A program made the translations under genes and the position numbers. A stretch of 64,000 bases of DNA. Source: an uncultured Prevotellaceae bacterium (GTDB taxonomy: Bacteria > Bacteroidota > Bacteroidia > Bacteroidales > Bacteroidaceae). Every line of letters begins with the position of its first letter. Position 1 is the first letter of the stretch. The notes under the pieces were generated by a model, which saw only the letters and a program-made list of their open reading frames with translations, was not told the origin of the DNA and did not search any database. Below, in pieces: positions 42,410 through 51,806 of the stretch. The DNA is taken from assembly GCA_900316285.1 (NCBI GenBank), contig ONCG01000008.1, positions 62,001-126,000 of the forward strand, given 5' to 3'.

Positions 42410-44353
42410 TCACTTTACATAAATCTTCTTTCCATTGACAATATTCAATCCCTTCCGCAAGGAACTGATTCGCTGACCTTGAAGGTTGTAGATATAGCCT
42501 CTTACCAATTCATGCTTATTTCGTACTTCTTCAATTCCTGTCGTCTGCATTTCGAATTCGCCAGAGAAGGTCTCATGGCTATTCTCCACAGTTACGGTGT
42601 ATCGGCCTTCTGCGTAGGTAGAGATGTCGATGTCGAGGGCTACAATATTGCCTGCGTTGATGGCCTTTTCGTAGACGACTTTGCCTGATTCGTTAGTAAT
42701 GCGTACCTGATAAACTGCGTCGAGCGGGTCAAGATTGATACCTAACCGCAGGTTGCTGTATTCGCCATATAGCGATTGCGCTTCTTCTACTCTTTTTGTC
42801 GGCATCCTGGGCTGTGTCTTGACTGTATGGGTGAAGTCGAAGCGATGTTTCTTTGCTTCCATGTCATCAGGGGTAGCCCCATCCTCATATTCGTCGTTGA
42901 GGTAGATGACTTCATCGCCAACGGTGCACGACATCAGGAACTGCGCATAGTTTGTTTCCCCACCATGAACGGAATAGACATTATTTGTCGGACCATCTAT
43001 TCCTCCGACTCCTTCCAGCCATGTAGTACAGTAATTGTTGTTTCCATCTAACGATGCCCACATAATATCTCTATAAACGCCCTTAAAACCATGTAATTCT
43101 CCAGTCTGTTTTGGCCCTATCACATAGGGAGACTCATCAATCAGCAGGGTTTCATTAGCATCGAGAGAGAAGTCGTACATCATCATAAACTGCTTGCTTA
43201 CCAAATTATAAACATACACTTTCTTGTCCTCTTCATACCATACTCCATTTTTTGTAAGGAGGGGATATTGAATGATAGAAGCATAATTTGGATAATCTGG
43301 ATTAACATACAGCTGGCGCATCATCTGCTTGCAGGTCTTTCCATCGATAATAGTGTCGCCATCGAAGTAGTAGTACTCAACCAATTTCACAGTACCATCC
43401 GAAATGCCATAAGTGTCTCCCACCTTCCATACTTTACCTTCTTCGACGAACGGACGGTAATTATCCTGGGCCCAGTCACTCAAGGGCAACACAGTACCTT
43501 TAAATACCTTCTTGAACTTTTCCACTTCCGACGGTTGGACATAGATGATAACTTCGTCATCTATAAAATAGAATGTGTCATTGCGTAATCCTTCGGGGAA
43601 AGTACCTCTGATAACAATTGTCTTGATGGGACTCCAGCTGAAAACTCTTTCCTCAAAACTCATTACGCTTTCAGGAATGTCAAGGAAATGCAGACTTTCG
43701 CATTTTTCAAATGTATAGGCAGAGATTCGCTTGATGTTTTCGGAAAGTCTTATTGAATTGAGACTCTTACAGCAACAAAACGTTCCAAAACACATGTTTG
43801 TAACGCTATTAGGCATGTTTATGGAAGTAAGGTAGGAATTGAAAGCGAAAGCTTCTGCACACAACCATTTCACACCATCAGGCACGGAATAGGTTCCACG
43901 TTTTGCCCCTGCTGGATAACAATAGAGTTGGGTTTTGTCCTTACTAAACAGCACACCATTAATGGAACACATGCTGGGATTCGCCTCGTCCACTTCAATG
44001 CTTTCAAGACAGGTGCAGTTTCTGAAGGGGTTTTTACACTCTTCATAGCCAGCATAGTGCTGGATTTTTACAACAGTTTTGGGAATTCTCACTTTTGTCA
44101 GCGTCTTGCATAAGTCAAAAGCCAGCCATTCAAGCTTGTCCACAATATAGGTTTCGTCATTATAAGCGACCTGTTCAGGAATGTCCAGTTCTCCTTCCCA
44201 GCTGTTTGCGTTGGCCACCATTGCAGTATGTGTTCCTTGATTCAGTTTATATGTAAGCCCGTCAATAGCCACTTTTAAAACAGAACCTGTTTCCTGAGCA
44301 TATACCATTGTGCTCAGAAACAAAATACAGAATGATAATCCTCTTTTTTTCAT
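42410..44353 (-). CDS. BspA-type leucine-rich-repeat surface protein
   Basis: 647 residues with a signal peptide ending at MVYAQ. LRR_5 repeats cover about 70-290 (VRIPKTVVKIQ, INMPNSVTNMCFGTF, IRLSENIKRISAYTF, LDIPESVMSF). A middle beta region (about 310-520) has WKVGDTYGISDGTVKLVEYY. The end is a fibronectin-like segment and the tail YIYNLQGQRI to KGLNIVNGKKIYVK, a type IX sorting-like signal. Expected on the cell surface, in adhesion or as a structural part. It follows the TPR regulator-like gene by 38 bases and is likely co-transcribed with it. Confidence 0.9.
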   Translation of the reverse strand: MKKRGLSFCILFLSTMVYAQETGSVLKVAIDGLTYKLNQGTHTAMVANANSWEGELDIPEQVAYNDETYIVDKLEWLAFDLCKTLTKVRIPKTVVKIQHYAGYEECKNPFRNCTCLESIEVDEANPSMCSINGVLFSKDKTQLYCYPAGAKRGTYSVPDGVKWLCAEAFAFNSYLTSINMPNSVTNMCFGTFCCCKSLNSIRLSENIKRISAYTFEKCESLHFLDIPESVMSFEERVFSWSPIKTIVIRGTFPEGLRNDTFYFIDDEVIIYVQPSEVEKFKKVFKGTVLPLSDWAQDNYRPFVEEGKVWKVGDTYGISDGTVKLVEYYYFDGDTIIDGKTCKQMMRQLYVNPDYPNYASIIQYPLLTKNGVWYEEDKKVYVYNLVSKQFMMMYDFSLDANETLLIDESPYVIGPKQTGELHGFKGVYRDIMWASLDGNNNYCTTWLEGVGGIDGPTNNVYSVHGGETNYAQFLMSCTVGDEVIYLNDEYEDGATPDDMEAKKHRFDFTHTVKTQPRMPTKRVEEAQSLYGEYSNLRLGINLDPLDAVYQVRITNESGKVVYEKAINAGNIVALDIDISTYAEGRYTVTVENSHETFSGEFEMQTTGIEEVRNKHELVRGYIYNLQGQRISSLRKGLNIVNGKKIYVK

Positions 44354-44391
44354 ATTCGTTTCTTTATAATACTTGTTAATATATTCGTTAT

Positions 44392-45783
44392 TTATCTGCT
44401 ATTGAGAATCTGTTCCAGCGTGATGTCTGGATTGCTCTCTCCGAACACGTCTTTCTTCAGCTTGAGTTTGCGATGTTGGACGGCTGAGATGGTGATGCAG
44501 TAGATGTTGCCAATGGTGCGGTTGCTGAGACCGAGTCGCGTGAGGATGCACAGGCGGATATCGTCTTCCTGCATATTGGGATATTGTTCACGAATCTTGG
44601 CAAAACGGTTATCGTCGATGGCGTTGAGCGTCCGTTCTATCTCGCTCCATTCATGCGGAGTGAGGTAGATGAGCGAATCGCCGCTTTGGTTGAGCTTCTT
44701 CAGCACTTCCGTCCGTTCGAGGATAAAGCCTTGCAGGAATGTCACCACCTCATTTGCCTGGTGCAACAAGGTCTTCTGATGCTCTGCCTCCTGTTGGAGC
44801 TGGCGTTTCTCCTGTTCCTGCATACGGATGCGATAGCGAAGTGCCAGCACTACTGCAAGAAGGATGATACCCGAGGCGATGATGGCTATCAGGAGTGTGC
44901 GACCATACATCTTTGAGCGGTATTCCAGTTGCTGATTCTCCATTTCCTGCTTCAGCGAAGCCTGATAGTACTGGTCTTTCTGTTCCAGCGCCTTGTAGTA
45001 GAAGTCCTCTATTTGCAGGAAGGCTTCATCCACGCTGTCCTCTACCTCTGTAGCCCCCAACCGTCGGAGTGCTATCTTGGCGAGGTTACTCTGCACGATG
45101 TATGCCAGATGGACATCGTCACCTGTATCAATCTGCCGATAAACAGTTTCTGCAGAATCGAGCATATTCAGGCTGAAGTAACTACGAGCTAGCACTTGCA
45201 GTGTGCCAGACTCTGTCCCCTCTGCGTTCTCTGTGGCAAGAGCCTGATGGGCATAGTCGAGTGCCTGGCGATAGTCCTCCTTGGCCCAGGCAATGTTTGC
45301 CAGGCTGGTGAGAGTCTGACACATCATGTCCTTCATCTGCTTTTCCTTAGCGATAGCGTATGCGCGGTTGGTGAAATCGGTAGCTTCGTCGTATGAGCCC
45401 TCTGTTATGAAAGCCAGTTGTGCGGCGTATGTGCCTGCATAGTCAAGTAATATGACATAATTGCGCTCATCGTCGGGATGTTGCTCATAGACGGTCAGGG
45501 CTTTCTTCATCAGTCGCAATGCTTCCTCGGGGTTGCTTTGCGATATTGCTTCCGCCAATCGCTGGTGTGCGATGTAATTGGTGTGCCAATCCTCTGACGC
45601 TTCCGACAATTGGATAGCCTTTCGTAGCAAAGTCTCACCCTGACGGATGCTGTCGTTGGCCAAAGCGGTCTCAGCTTCCTCCAGACAACGTGCAGCCGTC
45701 TGTGAATCTGACTTCTGCTGTTGCTGACTGCATGCAACCATCAGAATTCCTATGATGAATATGTACAATGATCTTGTAAACAT
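44392..45783 (-). CDS. TPR lipoprotein with membrane helix and C-terminal helix-turn-helix-like region
   Basis: 463 residues. Lipobox MVAC near residue 18 or a signal anchor; TPR helices at about 30-250; a membrane helix at about 300-320 (LLIAIIASGIILLAVVLAL); a coiled coil (MQEQEKRQLQQEAEHQ); and a cytoplasmic end with IREQYPNMQEDDIRLCILTRLGLSNRTIGNIYCITISAVQ split over helices typical of LuxR-like DNA-binding domains. Bacteroidales have many such membrane-spanning TPR regulators. It probably senses envelope state and controls its neighbour. The lipobox and helix-turn-helix are read by eye. Confidence 0.83.
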   Translation of the reverse strand: MFTRSLYIFIIGILMVACSQQQQKSDSQTAARCLEEAETALANDSIRQGETLLRKAIQLSEASEDWHTNYIAHQRLAEAISQSNPEEALRLMKKALTVYEQHPDDERNYVILLDYAGTYAAQLAFITEGSYDEATDFTNRAYAIAKEKQMKDMMCQTLTSLANIAWAKEDYRQALDYAHQALATENAEGTESGTLQVLARSYFSLNMLDSAETVYRQIDTGDDVHLAYIVQSNLAKIALRRLGATEVEDSVDEAFLQIEDFYYKALEQKDQYYQASLKQEMENQQLEYRSKMYGRTLLIAIIASGIILLAVVLALRYRIRMQEQEKRQLQQEAEHQKTLLHQANEVVTFLQGFILERTEVLKKLNQSGDSLIYLTPHEWSEIERTLNAIDDNRFAKIREQYPNMQEDDIRLCILTRLGLSNRTIGNIYCITISAVQHRKLKLKKDVFGESNPDITLEQILNSR

Positions 45784-46265
45784 TTCAATTATTCATGGCT
45801 TCTCGGTTGCAAAGTTACGTTATTATTTCGAAAGTTGTATCAGAAGCCTATGGAAAAAACGTAAGCAAGAGAAAAATGCAAACCGCTACAAATCAACACA
45901 TTATGAATAATCACGCATTTCTCCCTATGGAAAATTTTTATTGAAGGCATGGAAAGAAGGGGCTATGGAGCTCTTTCCTACGATTTATGATTTAAGATTT
46001 AAGAAATAATAGGGGCAAGGAGCAAGGGTAATCAAAATTATCAACTTTTGGAGCAGCGAGAGCCAAAGATGCTTGCATCTATTTGGCCGAACCGATGGAG
46101 CAGCGAGTGGAGTGTCAAGTTTACTTGAACAATCCCGAGTCGCGACAGAGGAAGACGATAGTCAACGTGACAAAAGTCAACGAAGTGACATAATTCTCAA
46201 TTTTCAATGATCAATTACTATGTCTCAATGTCAAATTCTGTTCTATTTAGTGGTCATCATTGAGC
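45784..46265. other. Gap with short palindromes, no gene
   Basis: Contains an opposing-strand promoter-like GTAACTTTGC (minus strand, about 45811-45820) for the TPR gene, a GATTTATGATTTAAGATTTAAG tract read in two parts near 45980-46003, CCAAAGATGCTTGCATC and TCAAGTTTACTTGA hairpins near 46062-46128, and AT-rich DNA. No open frame is supported. Confidence 0.6.
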
Positions 46266-47402
46266 TTATATATGCCATCTCTTTTCTGCCCAGAGTTGGA
46301 AGAAACGGTCATAGATATAATAGATGTTATCATTCTGCGTGACGAAATCCTTCTCTAACAATCCCCTAACGGCAGAGACAACAGAACTTGTTGAAGGAAG
46401 ATGGTATTTGCGGGCGAACTTTCCCCCTGAAATGCTTTTCACTTTCCCCTCGGCAGCGATGGCCAAAAAGACATTGCGTTGCTTTTCGGGCATCTGTCTG
46501 AGCAGTTCTTCATAATATGTGGACGATAATTGCAGGTAGGTGTCGATAGCAGTATCAATCATCTCTTTGGTGCAAGTGCCACCCTTTGGCGTTAACATAT
46601 AGAGCATGTTCATGATGCGTTGCACATTGGCCGTGATACCTTCAAAGCGCTGGTAAACAGTCGCAACCACATCATAGGTTATTCGGCGGTTGCCTTTCTT
46701 GGCAAACTGAGGTTCAGCGAACGCCCAATAACGATCCAAAGGTATCGAACCAAGGCTCATCGGTGTCACTGATTGGTAGAATGGGCGTGAGGGAGAGAGA
46801 AACATTTCACTCATCAGGTGGCGTTGTGAACCGGAAAAGATGAAGTTGGCATTGGAGCATTGCTGTATCTGGGTACGCAGGGCTGCCTCAACGTTTTTGT
46901 TGTCATTATAATAGAGAATCTGCTGAAACTCATCAATAGCAACCAGGCAATGTTTTTCTGCTGTGCGCAAATAGGCGAAGATCTCATCAAGCGTTGTCTG
47001 CGGAGGGACCATTGTCCCAACGCCCAAACCCCACACAGGATTGCCATTGATGTCGAAGGTTATGTCTGATCGCACAGACAATAGTGCATTCAAGAAGCCT
47101 TCCCAAACCTTGCGGCCTCTGGGTTTTAAAGAGTCGAGGATAGATTTGCCAAACACGTTGACAAAGTCATGCAACGAGTTTGTGGCATAGATATCGATGA
47201 GGAAACAATAATAGCCCTCTTTGATGGCCTTCTGTTGGAAACAATGCCGTATTAAATCAGTCTTGCCCACACGACGAGGCGACATCAGCGCAATATTATT
47301 GCCATTTGTCAGTAAATTGGTAAGCAAAGCGGTCTCTTCCACCCGGTCGCAAAAGTACTCGGGCCCAGCATAGCCATTGGTTACAAAAGGATTGTCTATC
47401 AT
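46266..47402 (-). CDS. AAA-type ATPase of the archaeal-ATPase-like group
   Basis: 378 residues. Walker A is PRRVGKT (42-48), Walker B is CLVAIDEFQQ with Asp157/Glu158, and FIFSGSQRHLM is a sensor strand. A C-terminal winged-helix region (about 300-378, FARKYHLPSTSSVVSAVRGLLEKDFV in part) follows. This STAND/AAA group with a winged helix is common in Bacteroidetes and archaea; roles are unclear and include DNA handling and defence. It stands alone between two repeat-rich gaps, so no partner can be named. Confidence 0.88.
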   Translation of the reverse strand: MIDNPFVTNGYAGPEYFCDRVEETALLTNLLTNGNNIALMSPRRVGKTDLIRHCFQQKAIKEGYYCFLIDIYATNSLHDFVNVFGKSILDSLKPRGRKVWEGFLNALLSVRSDITFDINGNPVWGLGVGTMVPPQTTLDEIFAYLRTAEKHCLVAIDEFQQILYYNDNKNVEAALRTQIQQCSNANFIFSGSQRHLMSEMFLSPSRPFYQSVTPMSLGSIPLDRYWAFAEPQFAKKGNRRITYDVVATVYQRFEGITANVQRIMNMLYMLTPKGGTCTKEMIDTAIDTYLQLSSTYYEELLRQMPEKQRNVFLAIAAEGKVKSISGGKFARKYHLPSTSSVVSAVRGLLEKDFVTQNDNIYYIYDRFFQLWAEKRWHI

Positions 47403-47767
47403 TTCTTTACTATTTGATTCGCATGCAAAGATAATACAAATATCATAAATATCAAAAAATAATTATCATAAAATGACAAAAAAAATCCCCCTCCCTCATT
47501 TTTCAGTTTTCAAAGTATAGTTTTAGAGTTCTTCTGTCCGTCTATTCCGTATGTCAGACCAATCATTTAAGATTTATGATTTAAGATTTAAACGTCTCTT
47601 TGTCTCTCTGTCATTCTTCTCTCTGTCCTCTGGAGTTACAATTTTTTCAACTCTACAAACGGAAGAGGACAAACGAGAGATCTGGGGTTCAATCTCTCGT
47701 TTTTAACGGTTCTTCCCTTCTTCCTTCATTCCGTTTTTCATCTTTTATATCTCTAGGGAAGTGGGGA
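47403..47767. other. Repeat-rich gap, no gene
   Basis: AT-rich upstream region of the ATPase, a second ATTTATGATTTAAGATTTAA tract near 47569-47590 like that at 45980, and TCTCTCTGTC-type low-complexity DNA. Nothing coding is supported. Confidence 0.6.
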
Positions 47768-47837
47768 ATCAAGGAAGGACGCAGGCACGCCTGCGCCCCT
47801 CTCGTCAGCAAACCATTGTTTTGAGAGTTGAATGATA
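47768..47837. repeat. 70-bp dispersed repeat, copy 2
   Basis: Same orientation as copy 1 at 42296-42365, four differences in 70. Also lies just past the 3' end of a minus-strand gene (tatD). Confidence 0.9.
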
Positions 47838-47888
47838 ATTGACAGAATCCATAGTCTTTCGACGAATGTCAAAGATAATCATTTTTTC

Positions 47889-48713
47889 CTAGATGCCAAA
47901 GACTCGTTTCACGTTGTCATTGGTTTGGCGTTCCACCTGCTCGGGGGTGACAGCGTAGGCGTCGGCGAGGCGCTGCATGACAAGGGCGACGAAGGCGGGC
48001 TCGTTGCGCTTGCCGCGATGAGGAACAGGAGCCATGTAAGGACAGTCAGTTTCAAGGACAATGCGCGACAGGGGGACGGCAGCGGGGAGGTCTTCGGGCA
48101 GATGACTCTTCTTGAACGTGAGCACGCCACCGATGCCTAGCACGAAGCGGTCGAAGGTGAGCAGCTCGCGTGCCTCAATCTGATTGCCCGTGAAACAATG
48201 GAACACACCACCGGGGAGGTCTTTCTCATAACGGCGCAAGATTTTCACCATCTCGTTCTGTGCCTTCCGACAGTGTATCATCAGCGGCAGACGCGTCTCC
48301 ACCGACCAGCGCACCTGCTCCTCGAAGGCGAGCAGCTGCTCCTCTTCGAACTCACGACTCCAATAGAAGTCGAGGCCGACTTCGCCGATGGCGATGGGAG
48401 ACCCACCCCCATCCCCCCCCGAGGGGAGGGGCGTTTGGTTACCATCAGCAGCGGGATTCCCTCCTGGAAGAAGGGCCTTCATCTGGCCGAGCACGTCGCG
48501 CCAGTCGGCTTTCACCTCCTCGGGATGAAGGCCGACCATCGAATAGAGATAGCCAGGATATTGCTGACACAGGGTAGGAATGGCGAGAGACGACGGCAGG
48601 TCGATGGCAGGCACAAACACCTTTTCTACGCCTGCTTCGCGGGCACGCTGGATGACGTCAGGAAGGTCGTCACGAAATGCTTCGTCGTCGAGATGAGAAT
48701 GGGTATCGATCAT
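47889..48713 (-). CDS. tatD: TatD-family metal-dependent deoxyribonuclease with in-frame insertion
   Basis: 274 residues from MIDTHSHLDDEAF; the upstream extension is repeat DNA. Metal ligands: THSHLD, IGEVGLDFYW (Glu), MIHCRKA, FHCFTG and LETDCPYM (Asp). Hydrolyses DNA 3' ends and is usually housekeeping. The loop before IGEVGLDF carries a Gly/Pro/Asn-rich stretch (LPGGNPAADGNQTPLPSGGD) encoded by a C/G palindrome arm (48396-48433), longer than normal TatD. The insertion lies beside an active-site strand but keeps the frame. Confidence 0.93.
   Translation of the reverse strand: MIDTHSHLDDEAFRDDLPDVIQRAREAGVEKVFVPAIDLPSSLAIPTLCQQYPGYLYSMVGLHPEEVKADWRDVLGQMKALLPGGNPAADGNQTPLPSGGDGGGSPIAIGEVGLDFYWSREFEEEQLLAFEEQVRWSVETRLPLMIHCRKAQNEMVKILRRYEKDLPGGVFHCFTGNQIEARELLTFDRFVLGIGGVLTFKKSHLPEDLPAAVPLSRIVLETDCPYMAPVPHRGKRNEPAFVALVMQRLADAYAVTPEQVERQTNDNVKRVFGI
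48396..48433. repeat. C/G-rich repeat arm inside tatD
   Basis: Read on the minus strand it is CCCCTCCCC-tcgg-GGGGGG then ATGGGGGTGGGTCTCC, the same design as the rsmF arm (hairpin then GGGTGGGTC). Confidence 0.8.
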
Positions 48714-48976
48714 TGGTGAGACGTTGAGAGGTTGAGACGTTGAGAGGTTGAGAGGTTCTTTCTCCGCTTTGCTACGAAAGCGCCCCTGCGGGTCGAGCGG
48801 AGACGTTGAGAGGTTGAGAGCCCCCACCCCGGGTCCTCCGTAGGGAGGGAGCGTTGGGTGTTCGTTGTTGGCATCTGTTGTTCGGGCAGACACGGGGGGC
48901 TGCCCCTACAGTTGGATGTGTCGTTGCGCGCAGCCTTCGTTTTTCACTTTTAATTATTCACTTCGCGCTTGCGCGG
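48714..48976. repeat. Mixed repeats between tatD and polyprenyl synthase
   Basis: GTTGAGA/GTTGAGAC microsatellite (48720-48757 and 48803-48818), a CTTTGCTACGAAAGCGCC hairpin, a C/G palindrome piece CCCCACCCCGGGTCCTCC (about 48822-48850) and a GTAGGGGCAG arm on the minus strand (about 48886-48914). These would form the leader of tatD. Confidence 0.8.
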
Positions 48977-49951
48977 CTACCATTCCCGATGCATCATGTC
49001 GGCGGCATAGCGGCGGAGTTCCTGCTTGCGGTCGTCGGGAAGGCTGACGGCATCGAGATGCTTCTGGGCCTGCTTGAAATAGTAGGCGATGCGCTCCTGG
49101 GCAAGACGGTCGATGCCAATCTCGTTGTAGAGACGTGTGACGGCCTGCACCTTTTCATCACGGTCGAAGTCGGTAGCGGTGATCCAATGCATGAGCTCCT
49201 GGCGCTGCTCGTCGTTGGCGCGGTTCAGGGCGTTGATGAGCATGTAGGTCTTCTTGTTCGATGTGATATCGCCACCGATGGCCTTACCGAAGACGCGTGT
49301 GTCGCCATAGACGTCGAGGAAGTCATCCTGCAGCTGGAAGGCCAGTCCCACCTGTTCGCCAAACTGATAGAGGGCATCGGCGTCGGCGGGCGATGCGTCG
49401 GCGAGGATGGCACCCATCTTCGTGGCACAGGCTAGCAGGACGCTGGTCTTCAGGCGAATCATCTCAATGTACTCATCTTCGCTGACGTCGGTGCGATGTT
49501 CGAAGTCCATGTCGTACTGCTGGCCTTCGCCAATCTCCAAGGCGGTCTCGGTGAAGAGGGCCATCACCGCAGCGAGCTTGTCAGGACGGCATTGTGCCAT
49601 GCGCTCATAGGCAAGCACGAGCATAGAGTCGCCGGAGAGGATAGCGGTATTGGCATCCCAGCGACGGTGGACGGTGGGATGTCCGCGCCGGAGGTCGGCA
49701 TTGTCCATGAGATCGTCGTGGAGCAGCGTGTAGTTATGATAGGTCTCCAGCGCACATGCCGAGGGCAAGATGCTTTCCGGGTCGTCCTTGTACATGTTGT
49801 AGACAAGGAGCATGAGCACGGGACGTATGCGCTTGCCTCCGAGAGAGAGTACATACTGAATGGGCTCGTAGAGCGAGCGCGGCTGTCGGTCGTAGGGCAG
49901 TTGGTCGAGATACGTGTTGACTGCCTGCAGGATTTCTGTTGATGATTTCAT
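48977..49951 (-). CDS. Polyprenyl (farnesyl/geranylgeranyl) diphosphate synthase
   Basis: 324 residues. First Asp-rich motif DDLMD (79-83) in LLHDDLMDNADLRRG, second DDFLD (209-213), and GGKRIRP. Adds isopentenyl units to allylic diphosphates for quinones and undecaprenyl lipids. The residues before the first motif (TYHNYTLL) are bulky, fitting a short-chain product. It uses precursors from the pathway ended by IspH, encoded 4 kb away. Convergence of tatD, this gene and tonB on one strand suggests shared transcription. Confidence 0.94.
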   Translation of the reverse strand: MKSSTEILQAVNTYLDQLPYDRQPRSLYEPIQYVLSLGGKRIRPVLMLLVYNMYKDDPESILPSACALETYHNYTLLHDDLMDNADLRRGHPTVHRRWDANTAILSGDSMLVLAYERMAQCRPDKLAAVMALFTETALEIGEGQQYDMDFEHRTDVSEDEYIEMIRLKTSVLLACATKMGAILADASPADADALYQFGEQVGLAFQLQDDFLDVYGDTRVFGKAIGGDITSNKKTYMLINALNRANDEQRQELMHWITATDFDRDEKVQAVTRLYNEIGIDRLAQERIAYYFKQAQKHLDAVSLPDDRKQELRRYAADMMHREW

Positions 49952-50005
49952 TTTATGATGTTGAGACGTTGAGACGTTGAGAGGTTGAGATGCGCTACGC
50001 GCAGT

Positions 50006-50713
50006 TTACATATCGAACACGATTGGCACCGCCACCATTGTGCGACAGGGTTTGCCATTCTGGATGCCGGCCTTCCAGCGGGGCATCATGCGCACAACGC
50101 GCATCGCCTCGGCATCGAGCAGCGGGTCGGCAGCGGTGGCAACCTTCTCGTCGCTGATGGAGCCGTCGCGGTTGACGATGAACGACACCACCACCCTACC
50201 CTGCCGCTTCTGGCTCTGGGCAGTGGGCGGATAGCGCAAGTTTTTCGTGAGCCACTGTATGAATGCCGACATGCCACCTGGAAACTCCGGCAGCTGTTCG
50301 ACGACACGCACGCTAAGCGGCTCATCGTCGAGCGACGTCGCCACGGGCGGCAGCGGTTCGTCGGCCTTCGTGTCGCCGAGGTCCTCCATCTCGCCCACGG
50401 TGGTCGCCAGCGCTTGCTGTTCCACTTCCGGCGGCAGCTCGGGCAGTACGTCGACCACCTTCAGCTGTTCGGACACCTGCGGCTTCGGCGGCTGCTCCAC
50501 GACGGCGACCATCTGCTCCTTGTCTTCCCACGTGCTGACGAGCAGCTCCTCAGCAACATCGTCGAGCAGCGTTTCGTCGATGTCGTATTCGGCGTCGCCC
50601 GAATTCCATTCGAACGCCACGAACAACACCGACAGCACAACCACCAATCCCAGCAGGAATCGGGTGCCGCGCTTCGTCTCCAAACTGGCTTCTGCCGACT
50701 TTTTCTGTTCCAT
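50006..50713 (-). CDS. tonB: TonB-family energy transducer
   Basis: 235 residues from MEQKKSAEASLE. One membrane helix (about 18-36, FLLGLVVVLSVLFVAF), a Pro/Glu/Val-rich periplasmic spacer (VVEQPPKPQVSEQLK, VDVLPELPPEVEQ) and a C-terminal TonB domain (about 150-235: FPGGMSAFIQWLTKNLRYPP, GRVVVSFIVNRDGSI). Couples the ExbB/ExbD motor (13 kb) to outer-membrane receptors. Divergent from porQ. Confidence 0.95.
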   Translation of the reverse strand: MEQKKSAEASLETKRGTRFLLGLVVVLSVLFVAFEWNSGDAEYDIDETLLDDVAEELLVSTWEDKEQMVAVVEQPPKPQVSEQLKVVDVLPELPPEVEQQALATTVGEMEDLGDTKADEPLPPVATSLDDEPLSVRVVEQLPEFPGGMSAFIQWLTKNLRYPPTAQSQKRQGRVVVSFIVNRDGSISDEKVATAADPLLDAEAMRVVRMMPRWKAGIQNGKPCRTMVAVPIVFDM

Positions 50714-50766
50714 GTGAATCAGAGGAGCAGGAACGCCGTGTGGCTCCCGCAACGTTAAAATTCATG

Positions 50767-50774
50767 CAAAGATA
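50767..50774 (-). promoter_or_regulatory. -7 element of tonB
   Basis: TATCTTTG on the minus strand, about 54 bases before the tonB start; divergent with the porQ promoter. Confidence 0.65.
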
Positions 50775-50818
50775 GTAAAAAGTTTCTGGTTTCTAGTTCC
50801 AAGTTTCTAGTTTTTTTG

Positions 50819-50826
50819 TATCTTTG
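50819..50826 (+). promoter_or_regulatory. -7 element of porQ
   Basis: TATCTTTG, 21 bases before the ATG at 50848, preceded by a T-run. Confidence 0.68.
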
Positions 50827-50847
50827 CCAATAATTTAGAGTTTTTCA

Positions 50848-51798
50848 ATGAAAAAGTATGTCTTAGCCATCATCATCTCGCTGTTTGCGATGGTTGCGGG
50901 AGCACAGGAAAGCCAGACGGCGTACAACTTCCTGCGGCTTCCGGTGAGCGCGCATGAGGCGGCGTTGGGCGGTGAGAACGTCACCATCTACGACGACGAC
51001 CTGTCGCTCATCTTCAGCAACCCTGCTCTGCTTACGAATGTGTCGGACAAGACCATCGGGCTGAACTACATGAACTACATGGCAGGCGTGAACACGGGCA
51101 GCGCTGCCTTCAACCGCGTGGTCGGCGACAAAGCGGCATGGGCGGTGAGCGGACAGCTGATGAGCTATGGTACGATGCGCGAGGTGGATGCGAATAACGT
51201 GCAGACAGGGGAGTTCTCGGCGAAGGATATTGCGCTGGGAGGCTATTTCTCCTACCTGCTGACAGAGCGCCTCACGGGCGGCATCACGGCGAAGTTCATC
51301 TATTCCGCCATTGCCGACTACCACTCGATGGCAGTGGGCGTGGACCTCGGCCTGAACTACTTCGACGAGGTGCACGAGTGGTCGGCATCGATCGTGGCGA
51401 AGAACCTCGGCGGACAGGTGAAAGCCTTCGACGACGTTTATGACCGCATGCCCTTCGACCTGCAGGCAGGTGTGACGAAGCGCCTGCAGCACACGCCGCT
51501 GCGCTTCTCGCTGACGCTGCACGACTTGGGACACTGGGACTATAAGTTCATTCAACATGTGGCGGTGGGTGCCGACGTGCTGCTCTCTCCGCAGATCTGG
51601 CTCGCCGTGGGCTATAACTTCCGTCGGGCACACCAGATGAGCATCCTGTCGAGCCTGGACAAGGAAGAAGGTAATCACGGAGCCGGACTCACGCTCGGTG
51701 CCGGTCTGTCGCTGCAGCGCTTCAAGCTCGGCGTCGCCTATGGCAAGTATCATGTCTCGAGCTCCTCAATACTAATCAATGCAGCGTATACGCTGTAG
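50848..51798 (+). CDS. porQ: Type IX secretion system protein PorQ
   Basis: 316 residues. Signal peptide ends at MVAGAQ. FLRLPVSAHEAALGGENVTI and LIFSNPALL are characteristic of PorQ; the rest is an outer-membrane beta-barrel of the PorV/FadL type. PorQ takes part with PorU, PorV and PorZ in cleaving and attaching type IX substrates, so the tailed proteins in this window (C10 protease and the leucine-rich protein) are probable cargo. cmk lies downstream, the order seen in other Bacteroidetes. Confidence 0.92.
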   Translation: MKKYVLAIIISLFAMVAGAQESQTAYNFLRLPVSAHEAALGGENVTIYDDDLSLIFSNPALLTNVSDKTIGLNYMNYMAGVNTGSAAFNRVVGDKAAWAVSGQLMSYGTMREVDANNVQTGEFSAKDIALGGYFSYLLTERLTGGITAKFIYSAIADYHSMAVGVDLGLNYFDEVHEWSASIVAKNLGGQVKAFDDVYDRMPFDLQAGVTKRLQHTPLRFSLTLHDLGHWDYKFIQHVAVGADVLLSPQIWLAVGYNFRRAHQMSILSSLDKEEGNHGAGLTLGAGLSLQRFKLGVAYGKYHVSSSSILINAAYTL

Positions 51799-51806
51799 GG
51801 AGAAAG

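Noticed and set aside
48714-48893. N-terminal extension of TatD
   Set aside because: It is encoded by microsatellite and palindrome DNA, while MIDTHSHLD is the family's true start.
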